This document shows positions 13,955 through 20,117 of a DNA stretch of 29,286 bases, piece after piece. The position numbers and the translations under genes are program-made. This stretch comes from a virus. Positions within the stretch are counted from its first letter, which is position 1. Every line of letters starts with the position of its first letter. The notes under the pieces are model-generated. The model was not told the DNA's origin. It searched no databases and was given only the letters and a program-made list of their open reading frames with translations. The DNA lies in the IMG/VR virus record IMGVR_UViG_3300027996_000125, positions 1 through 29,286 of that record, one strand, 5' to 3'.

Positions 13955-14497
13955 ATGAAACAACAAGTTAAGATCAGTAAAGTAAAGGGAAACCCTAACA
14001 ATCCTAGAATAATAAAAAACGATAAGTTTAAAAAGCTAGTCAAGTCAATACAGGATTTTCCTGAGATGTTAAAGTTAAGACCTATTGTAGTTGATGAAGA
14101 AATGATTGTCTTAGGCGGCAATATGAGATTAAAGGCAAGTAAAGACGCAGGGCTAAAAGAAGTATGGATAGAAGTAGCAGAAGGACTTACTGAAGAACAA
14201 AAGAAAGAATTTATAGTTAAAGACAATGTAGGATTTGGCGAATGGGAATGGGATATACTAGCGAATGAATGGGATAGCGTTCAACTAGCTGATTGGGGTT
14301 TAGATGTATGGCAGAATGAAGATGACTTAGAAGAACCTGACTTTAATGAATTAACAGAAGATAATAATAATAAACCACCAACAATAAAAATAACATTTGC
14401 TAATGAAAATGATTTGCAAAATGCTGAAGAACAAATAGCAGAAGTCGTAAGTAAATATGAAAAGGCAATATACTCAGTAAGTGCAGGAGAATTATGA
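13955..14497 (+). CDS. ParB/Srx-fold protein of a DNA-modification cassette (180 aa)
   Basis: Residues about 5-75 carry the ParB N-terminal domain pattern: NPNNPRI, FKKLVKSIQDF, LRPIVVDEEMIVLGGNMRLKA (split here as the VLGGNMR..A signature, 52-61), then AGLKEVWIEV. ParB/Srx-fold proteins include CTP-dependent DNA clamps and nucleases; phage versions are repeatedly linked to DNA modification genes and terminases. Residues about 95-125 are Trp/Asp/Glu-rich. The ATG of the mom-like gene overlaps its stop (ATGA at 14494), so the two proteins are made together. It may guide or regulate the modification enzyme; a partition role is unlikely here. Confidence 0.78.
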   Translation: MKQQVKISKVKGNPNNPRIIKNDKFKKLVKSIQDFPEMLKLRPIVVDEEMIVLGGNMRLKASKDAGLKEVWIEVAEGLTEEQKKEFIVKDNVGFGEWEWDILANEWDSVQLADWGLDVWQNEDDLEEPDFNELTEDNNNKPPTIKITFANENDLQNAEEQIAEVVSKYEKAIYSVSAGEL

Positions 14498-15132
14498 TAT
14501 TAAAAAAGGCTTCACATAAAGCTATTAAATATGCTTGTTTAAAATTTCACTATGCTAAAAGTGTGCCTGTAAATGTTTTAGGTTTTTCAGTTTTTAATAA
14601 AAAAAATGAATGGTGCGGTGTAGTATTATACGGAACAGGTGCTAATAATAATCTGAGTAAAGCATATTCTTTACCTCAGGGAAATGTTATTGAATTAGTT
14701 AGAATGGCGTTAAATGGTAAACAAGAAAGCACTAGCAAAGCACTAGCATTAAGTTTAAGAATACTAAATAAATATGTGCCACTTTGTAAAATGGTAGTAA
14801 GTTATGCTGATAAAGACCAAAATCACAAAGGCATAATTTATCAGGCAACAAATTGGATATATACAGGAACATCAATGAAAGACAAGCACGATAGCAGTTG
14901 GATTGTAAATAATAAAAGGTATCACGGTAGAATTATATCAGATTGGGTAAAAGATAAGGGAGGGCTTAAAGGATTAACAAGAGAGCAATTTATAAAGAAG
15001 TATTATGATAGTAATGCAAAAGCATATATAACAAAAGGAAAATTAAAATATATATATCCACTAACAAAAGAATTAAAAGATAAGTGTTTAAAATTAAAAA
15101 AACCTTATCCTAAAAATGCGAGTAAAGCATAA
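14494..15132 (+). CDS. mom: Mom-family adenine hypermodification enzyme (212 aa)
   Basis: Resembles the phage Mu Mom family (GNAT-like fold): FHYAKSVP (18-25), WCGVVLYGTGANNN (40-53), VIELVRMALNGKQESTSKA (65-83), VVSYADKDQNHKGIIYQATN (101-120, split by context) and the C-terminal KYIYPL (185-190) and KPYPK (203-207). Mu Mom converts adenine in DNA to N6-carbamoylmethyladenine (a glycinamide adduct), blocking restriction. Its small-molecule donor is, as far as I know, unsettled. The start overlaps the ParB-like stop. The last four codons and stop (15118-15132) form the acceptor and first D-stem bases of the tRNA-Gly-like RNA, a link between the enzyme and that RNA that is unlikely to be accidental. 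Confidence 0.85.
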   Translation: MILKKASHKAIKYACLKFHYAKSVPVNVLGFSVFNKKNEWCGVVLYGTGANNNLSKAYSLPQGNVIELVRMALNGKQESTSKALALSLRILNKYVPLCKMVVSYADKDQNHKGIIYQATNWIYTGTSMKDKHDSSWIVNNKRYHGRIISDWVKDKGGLKGLTREQFIKKYYDSNAKAYITKGKLKYIYPLTKELKDKCLKLKKPYPKNASKA

Positions 15133-15189
15133 AGAGTAATGCGTTGGCTATTCCAAGTCAAAGAAGGGGTGCAATTCCACCTACTCGCT
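15118..15189 (+). tRNA. tRNA-Gly(UCC)-like RNA overlapping the mom gene 3' end
   Basis: A cloverleaf is visible. Acceptor: GCGAGTA (15118-15124) / TACTCGC (15182-15188), 7 perfect pairs. D stem: GCAT (15127-15130) / ATGC (15139-15142). Anticodon stem: TTGGC (15144-15148) / GTCAA (15157-15161), one G.U, loop TATTCCAA with anticodon TCC at 15152-15154. T loop: TGCAATT (15170-15176) closed by G-C. The discriminator is T (15189) and no full CCA is encoded. G1-C72, C2-G71, G3-C70, U73, C35 and C36 are bacterial glycine identity features. Odd points: position 8 is A; the D loop AAAGAGTA lacks a G18G19 pair; the anticodon loop has 8 nt; the variable region is about 3 nt; T-stem pairs 49-65 (A.C) and 51-63 (G.A) are mismatched; GTGC replaces GTTC. 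It is probably charged with glycine but poor in translation. It is likely cut from the mom mRNA. Confidence 0.72.
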
Positions 15190-15205
15190 CAAAATATAAA
15201 AAGTA

Positions 15206-15559
15206 ATGGAACAAAATAGAACAAAGATTAACAAAGAGAGATTACTCAAAGCATTAGAAAGTTCTTTAGGAGTAATAACAACAGCTTTAAAAGCAACTGA
15301 CCTAAGTAGAACAAACTTTTATAAGTGGTTAAAAGAAGATGAAGAATTTGCAGCTAAGGTTGAAGAAATAGAAAACATACAACAGGACTTTATAAAGTCA
15401 AAGTATTATGAATGTGTAAAGGATAAAGTACCTTCAGTTGTAATACACGCAGCTAAGACTAGACTTGGTTGGAATGAAACAAACAGAGTAGATATAACTT
15501 CAGGCGATAAAGCTATTAATATGCCTGTTATAACATTTGTTGAAACTGATACTGAATAA
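15206..15559 (+). CDS. terS: Terminase small subunit (117 aa)
   Basis: An N-terminal helix-turn-helix (KERLLKALESSLGVITTAL, then LSRTNFYKWLKEDEEF) is followed by a helical oligomerisation region and the ending GWNETNRVDITSGDKA...PVITFVETDTE characteristic of small terminase subunits in Bacteroidetes phages. It recognises phage DNA and recruits the large subunit for packaging. It overlaps the large subunit gene by 23 bases and starts 16 bases after the tRNA-like RNA. Confidence 0.85.
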   Translation: MEQNRTKINKERLLKALESSLGVITTALKATDLSRTNFYKWLKEDEEFAAKVEEIENIQQDFIKSKYYECVKDKVPSVVIHAAKTRLGWNETNRVDITSGDKAINMPVITFVETDTE

Positions 15560-16748
15560 GAAATACAATCCATTATTTTCATCTGATGCTCGTTACTTTA
15601 TAATTACAGGCGGTAGGGGTTCAGGTAAGTCTTTTGCTGTTACAGTCTTTCTTACTTTACTTACTATGACTAAAGGGATTAGAATACTCTTTACTCGTTA
15701 TACAATGACATCAGCTCACTTGTCAATTATTCCTGAGTTCTTAGAAAAGATAGGGCTTCTAGGATTTGATGAAGCTTTTAGCATTAATAAAGCAGAAGTA
15801 GTTAATATAAAGAATAATTCAGATATATTATTTAGAGGTATCAGAACTTCAGCAGGAAACCAAACAGCAAGTCTAAAGTCATTACAAGGAATAAGCACTT
15901 GGGTATTAGATGAAGCTGAGGAGCTTGTTGATGAGAATATCTTTGACACTATTGATTTAAGTATAAGAGAAAAGACAATACACAATAGAGTTGTATTAAT
16001 ATTAAACCCTGTTACAAAAGAACATTGGATATATAAGAGGTTTTTTGAAGATAAAGGCGTAGAGGGTGGTTTTAACGGCTTTAAAGACAATGTATGCTAC
16101 ATACATACTAGCTACCTAGATAATATAATAAACCTCTCACAGAGCTTCCTAGAGCGTATTAAGAGCATAAAGCATACTAACTTTAAAAAGTATCAGCACA
16201 AAATACTTGGGGGGTGGTTAGACAAAGCAGAAGGAGTAGTCTTTGAGAATTGGAGTATAGGAGAATTTAATCCTGATGGCTTACAAACTTCTTGCGGTAT
16301 GGACTTTGGTTTTAGTGTAGACCCTGACTCATTGACTGAAGTAGCTATTGATAAAAGGAAGCGTAAGATATACTTAAAAGAACATATCTACAAGAATGGT
16401 ATTAAGTCAAACGAATTAGCTAAAATCATATTAGACAAAGTAGATAACAAACTTATCATTGCTGATTCAGCAGAGCCAAGACTAATAGCAGACCTTAGGC
16501 ATTTAGGAGTAAACATAAAACCTGTAAAGAAAGGAACTATTGAAAGTGGGATAACTAGAATGCAAGATTATGAACTTGTCATAACTCCTGAAAGCACTAA
16601 CATAGCTAAAGAGCTAAACAATTACATATACGCTGACAAAGGTTCTAAACTTTATGTAGACAACTACAATCACGCTATTGACGGTATAAGGTACAATGTA
16701 ATATACCACCTAGATAATCCAAACGCAGGGAAGTATTACGTGCAGTAA
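15537..16748 (+). CDS. terL: Terminase large subunit (403 aa)
   Basis: ATPase domain: Walker A GGRGSGKS (25-32), adenine-side FTRYTMTSAH, Walker B WVLDEAEE (122-129). Nuclease domain (RNase H fold): D256 in GMDFGF, D310 in IIADSAEP, D382 in NHAIDGIRY, the expected three acidic residues. It pumps DNA into the prohead and makes the termini, with a PBSX-like family pattern. No ATG is available near the N-terminus; TTG 15537 or TTG 15540 within the terS 3' end is the likely start, implying translational coupling. Length is normal. Confidence 0.93.
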   Translation: MLKLILNKKYNPLFSSDARYFIITGGRGSGKSFAVTVFLTLLTMTKGIRILFTRYTMTSAHLSIIPEFLEKIGLLGFDEAFSINKAEVVNIKNNSDILFRGIRTSAGNQTASLKSLQGISTWVLDEAEELVDENIFDTIDLSIREKTIHNRVVLILNPVTKEHWIYKRFFEDKGVEGGFNGFKDNVCYIHTSYLDNIINLSQSFLERIKSIKHTNFKKYQHKILGGWLDKAEGVVFENWSIGEFNPDGLQTSCGMDFGFSVDPDSLTEVAIDKRKRKIYLKEHIYKNGIKSNELAKIILDKVDNKLIIADSAEPRLIADLRHLGVNIKPVKKGTIESGITRMQDYELVITPESTNIAKELNNYIYADKGSKLYVDNYNHAIDGIRYNVIYHLDNPNAGKYYVQ

Positions 16749-16777
16749 AAAAAATCGTTAAACTAAAAACAACTAAT

Positions 16778-16789
16778 TTCTATTATATA
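16778..16789 (+). promoter_or_regulatory. Repeated promoter-like element, copy 3 (TTCTATTATATA)
   Basis: An exact copy of the 12-mer in the 45-base gap after terL, ending 4 bases before ATG 16794. The start codon is fixed by the protein (MKVKIKKEGK), so a transcript begun from this element would have almost no leader. Confidence 0.55.
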
Positions 16790-16793
16790 GTGT

Positions 16794-17393
16794 ATGAAAG
16801 TCAAAATTAAAAAAGAAGGTAAAGTAAAAGAGTTCAAGCTGATTAATAGTTGGGAAGATGTAACTCTTGAAAAGTGGTTGCAACTTATTGACTTTGAAAC
16901 AGGTACAAAGACTGAAGAAGCTACTGAAACAATAGCAGCGTTATCTAACATTCCTAAGCAGTTAGTAAAGGAATTAGCATTGTCCGATGTAGCTGTTATA
17001 ATGAGCAGAATAGCAGAACTACAGCAAGAGCAAGACACAAAGCTAAAAAGGATAATAGAGATTAACGGAATTGAGTACGGCTTCCATCCTGATTTAGATT
17101 CTATAAGTTTAGGAGAATATGCCGATATTGAGCAATTCATCAAGAACGGAATAGAAAAGAACCTGCCTGAATTAATGGCTGTTCTGTATAGACCTGTAAA
17201 AGAAAAGAAGAATGATATATATATTATTGACGCTTATGATGGCGATATTCGGCTCAGGACGGAAGAAATGAAACAGATGTCAGCTCAACAAGTGCAAAGT
17301 GCATTGGTTTTTTTTTACACTTTAGGGAAGGAGTTGTCAGAGATTTTGCCATTGTATTTGATGGAGCAGCTGAAGGAAACGAAGACGCAATAG
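16794..17393 (+). CDS. Tail assembly chaperone, short form (199 aa)
   Basis: A helical, soluble protein starting MKVKIKKEGKVKEFKL with WEDVTLEKWLQLIDFE, then EYGFHPDLDSISLGEYADIE, the layout of gpG-type tail chaperones in Bacteroidetes phages. These bind the tape-measure protein during tail assembly and are not found in the virion. Near the end the codons GTT TTT TTT TAC (17307-17318) contain a run of nine T. A -1 shift there opens a second frame to 17572. The zero-frame product stops at TAG 17391. The tape-measure gene is unusually far downstream (23695). Confidence 0.7.
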   Translation: MKVKIKKEGKVKEFKLINSWEDVTLEKWLQLIDFETGTKTEEATETIAALSNIPKQLVKELALSDVAVIMSRIAELQQEQDTKLKRIIEINGIEYGFHPDLDSISLGEYADIEQFIKNGIEKNLPELMAVLYRPVKEKKNDIYIIDAYDGDIRLRTEEMKQMSAQQVQSALVFFYTLGKELSEILPLYLMEQLKETKTQ

Positions 17394-17572
17394 CTTCAGA
17401 ATCCTTTGCAGAGAAATGGGGATGGTTTGGAGTGATGTATAGATTGACAAATGGAGAGATAGTAAACTTAGAACGAATAACAAACTTAAGTCTATTAGAG
17501 TGTTTAACTTGGCTTAGTTATGAAACAGATTTAAACTCGCAAAATAAAGTAAAGAGAAATGGTAAACAATAA
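16794..17572 (+). CDS. Tail assembly chaperone, predicted -1 frameshift fusion (about 259 aa)
   Basis: Slippage on T-TTT-TTT (17309-17315) moves ribosomes into the -1 frame, which stays open until TAA 17570-17572. It adds about 85 residues, including FDGAAEGNEDAIASESFAEK and KWGWFGVMYRLTNGEI. The extension's pattern (AEKWGWFGVMYRL..., ECLTWLSYE) is itself a familiar second chaperone domain, and no ATG start for it is needed. This mirrors lambda G/GT, where the fusion recruits tail tube subunits to the tape measure. The extension end overlaps the next gene by 14 bases. Confidence 0.7.
17309..17315 (+). other. Programmed -1 frameshift slippery site (T-TTT-TTT)
   Basis: A heptamer X-XXY-YYZ made only of T in the zero frame of the chaperone gene, part of a run of nine T (17308-17316). 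Homopolymer T slip sites are used in other phages. No strong downstream hairpin was identified by eye. Confidence 0.65.
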
Positions 17573-18107
17573 GACATACAACAATGTAGTAAACACCTTA
17601 CTAAGATTAGGTGAGTATCACGAACAAATCAGCACAACTTCAGTAGGTGATATATATGACCTCAATCTTGAAGTTATGCAGAAGTTCCCATTGCTTCATA
17701 TCAACCCTGTAAATGTATCAACAGGAGATAGCCAACTTACTTACAACTTTCAAATCTTTATTATGGATATGGTAAGCGAAAAAGAAGATTGGACTGAGAA
17801 CAATGCTTCAGCTGACTTCCCTAAGCTTTACAAGACTTTAAGCAATGAGCAAGATGTATTTAACGAAGTGCTACAAATCTGTACTGACTTTATAGGAATG
17901 CTTAGACACTCAGAACAACAATCGTTACAAGGAACAAACGACATAAACGCTCCTATATACTTTACACAAGACCAATTCACAATAGAGCCGTTTCAAGAAA
18001 GGTTTGATAACTTATGCTGTGGATGGGTATTTAATATAGGAGTCTTAGTTCAGAACGACTTTCAGACTTGTACAATACCTGTAACTTCAGAAGGTGCAGG
18101 ATATTAA
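17559..18107 (+). CDS. Tail or neck structural protein, unassigned (182 aa)
   Basis: Begins MVNNKTYNNVVNTLLRLGEYHEQISTT; the middle shows beta strands (LTYNFQIFIMDMV) and helices, and the end WVFNIGVLVQNDFQTC is strand-like. Its overall size and place, before the gp10-like protein, fit a tail-terminator or connector protein. It overlaps the frameshifted chaperone end by 14 bases and its stop overlaps the next micro-gene (TAATG). No enzyme motif. Function inferred from order only. Confidence 0.55.
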   Translation: MVNNKTYNNVVNTLLRLGEYHEQISTTSVGDIYDLNLEVMQKFPLLHINPVNVSTGDSQLTYNFQIFIMDMVSEKEDWTENNASADFPKLYKTLSNEQDVFNEVLQICTDFIGMLRHSEQQSLQGTNDINAPIYFTQDQFTIEPFQERFDNLCCGWVFNIGVLVQNDFQTCTIPVTSEGAGY

Positions 18108-18178
18108 TGAAATGGAAAATAGGATGGCTAACAATACAGATAGGATGGAAGGGATGGAAAATAACTATTGATTTATGA
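18107..18178 (+). CDS. 23-residue Trp-rich micropeptide
   Basis: ATG 18107 overlaps the previous TAA, and its TGA (18176-18178) overlaps the next ATG (18175). The peptide starts MKWKIGWLTIQIGWKGWK and has four Trp in 23 residues alternating with Lys and Gly, an amphipathic membrane-surface pattern. It may be a coupling peptide or a real tail-region product; function unknown. Confidence 0.45.
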   Translation: MKWKIGWLTIQIGWKGWKITIDL

Positions 18179-18708
18179 ATACTGACAACATAGAAAGATA
18201 CTTAAATAGCTTCGGTAAGCAAGTAGTGAATCGTTCTAAGGGTAACTTACAGAAAGCAGGTAAAGGTGGGAAGTTAGAAGAATCTATTAGCTTTAAAGTT
18301 ATTCAAGAAGGGGAGAATTATACAGTACAATTCTATATGTCTTACTATGGTCAGTTTGTAGACAAAGGAGTTTCAGGAACACAAAAGAAAAGAACTTTTA
18401 AAAACTACAAAAGCAAAGTAATAAAAAGTCCTTATAGTTATAGAAACGCTAAAGGACACTCACAACCTCCTAGCAAGGCTTTAGATGGTTGGGCTGTAAA
18501 GAAAGGAATAGCTCCAAGAGACGCTAAGGGAAGGTTTATGAAAAGAAAGACTTTAACATTCTTATTAGCTAGAAGTATTGGTAGAAACGGAATACAAGGA
18601 ATAAGTTTCTTTCAAAAGCCTTTAGGACTTGGTTTAAAGCAGTTCGGTAAAGACTTACTAGGAAGCGTCAAAGAAGATATAATTAATAGTTTAACAACAG
18701 TAAAATAA
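18175..18708 (+). CDS. HK97 gp10-like neck/tail completion protein (177 aa)
   Basis: A basic protein with a helix at the N-terminus (IERYLNSFGKQVVNRSKGNL), a strand motif YTVQFYMSYYGQFVDKGVSG and a Lys/Arg-rich middle (GTQKKRTFKNYKSK), the usual pattern of HK97 gp10-type proteins that complete the head-tail interface. The conserved YGQFVDKGVSGT segment (about residues 57-68) is the best family clue. Its stop overlaps the next start by one base. Confidence 0.6.
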   Translation: MNTDNIERYLNSFGKQVVNRSKGNLQKAGKGGKLEESISFKVIQEGENYTVQFYMSYYGQFVDKGVSGTQKKRTFKNYKSKVIKSPYSYRNAKGHSQPPSKALDGWAVKKGIAPRDAKGRFMKRKTLTFLLARSIGRNGIQGISFFQKPLGLGLKQFGKDLLGSVKEDIINSLTTVK

Positions 18709-20117
18709 TGGCATACACAATAGAACAAGCACCTTTATATACACTAAACACAGTAGGACAAGAAGTAGTATTTACAGTCTTAGACGCAACAACAGTTAGC
18801 ACATACTTCAATGTTAAGTATGTAGCTGAAGTACATATTAGTGATGAAGATATAAACTTAGCAACTTCAACAGCGATAGTAGGTACATTCAAGACTACAC
18901 CAAACAATGCAGGAGCAGGAATATTTGACTTCAGACCTATTGTAGAAAGCTTTGTTAGTCCTGATAACTTAGCTGCATTAGATAGTGAATACAAAGGTAC
19001 AGCAACTACAGCTACTACTTCTCATCCATTACATTTGATTGATAAGTATTCTCTTAATGATAATGTAGTTAGATATTTAAAAATAAGATTCAAAATAGAA
19101 GGTTCTACAACTGCAACAGGAACTGTAAGTATTATTGATACAGAAGATTCAGCACAATATACTTTATTCAATGGCTATTTAAAATATACAGATTTATTGA
19201 AAACATTTAATGGAGATTTTGGGTATGATACTCAAAAGTTTAACTTGAACGAATTTGCGTCTATTGGAGATATTGTTGGTGAATACTTAACTAACGCACC
19301 ACTTACTCAATACGCAAATGTTACAGACTACGGAACAATATCATTCATTTCAACAGAAGTAGGAACAGATGGAATACTAGCTAATATGATAGTAAAGTAC
19401 TATGATAGTTCAGGAACAGAAATAGGTACTGAAGATGATATCCCTAATACTGACGCTAATGGAGGATTCACAACATTTACAACTGCAACTAAAAACCAAT
19501 TAATTCATTTCGGGTGCTATCCTGCAAACCTTACAAATTGGAGTACTAATTTTGCAGCTGTACTTGCTTTAGGAACACTTGATTATTATGAAGTATATGC
19601 AGAAAACGCAGCAGGAAATAAAATAACCGAAACTCTTAGAGTAAACTTACTATGCCCAACACTTAAGGGCTACGAACCTATAAGACTTACTTGGTTGAAT
19701 CAATGGGGTGTTTGGGATTACTACACTTTCACTATGAAGTCCACTAAGACTATCTCAACTAAAGGAAGTACATACCAACAACTTGCAGGAACTTGGAATG
19801 AATCTATATATCAACCAAACGGCTACAAAGGGGGTAAGAAAGCATTTAGAGTTAATGCAATGGAAAAGATAAGTATGAATACAGACTTTGTTAATGAAGC
19901 AGAATCAGAGTGGTTTGAGGAGCTTATTAACAGTCCTGAGGTTTACATATTAGAAGGCTATCAAACAGACCCTTCCTTTTCATCACTTAATACTTATGTA
20001 ACTCCTGCAAGACTTACAACTTCTAACTATACTAAAAAGACTGTAGCAAACGATAAACTAATTCAATATACATTTGAAGTAGAAAAGAGTAAAACACTAA
20101 GAACACAATCAATATAA
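18708..20117 (+). CDS. Large tail structural protein (469 aa)
   Basis: A beta-rich protein, Thr/Asn/Gly-heavy, with an N-terminal Ig-like or fibronectin-like region (AEVHISDEDINLATSTAIVG) and the segment RLTWLNQWGVWDYYTFTMKS (about residues 321-340), common to a conserved tail protein of marine Bacteroidetes phages. The stop overlaps the next gene by one base. It probably belongs to the distal tail or baseplate region. Function inferred from position and composition; no catalytic motif. Confidence 0.6.
   Translation: MAYTIEQAPLYTLNTVGQEVVFTVLDATTVSTYFNVKYVAEVHISDEDINLATSTAIVGTFKTTPNNAGAGIFDFRPIVESFVSPDNLAALDSEYKGTATTATTSHPLHLIDKYSLNDNVVRYLKIRFKIEGSTTATGTVSIIDTEDSAQYTLFNGYLKYTDLLKTFNGDFGYDTQKFNLNEFASIGDIVGEYLTNAPLTQYANVTDYGTISFISTEVGTDGILANMIVKYYDSSGTEIGTEDDIPNTDANGGFTTFTTATKNQLIHFGCYPANLTNWSTNFAAVLALGTLDYYEVYAENAAGNKITETLRVNLLCPTLKGYEPIRLTWLNQWGVWDYYTFTMKSTKTISTKGSTYQQLAGTWNESIYQPNGYKGGKKAFRVNAMEKISMNTDFVNEAESEWFEELINSPEVYILEGYQTDPSFSSLNTYVTPARLTTSNYTKKTVANDKLIQYTFEVEKSKTLRTQSI

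Noticed and set aside
15118-15189. Ordinary translation-helper tRNA for GGA codons
   Set aside because: GGA is common in this AT-rich phage, so this stays possible, but the altered T arm, D loop and 8-nt anticodon loop argue against efficient translation. Kept as the alternative to the Mom-donor model.
15716-16090. Reverse-strand frame within terL
   Set aside because: Antisense to the conserved terminase ATPase domain; no independent support.
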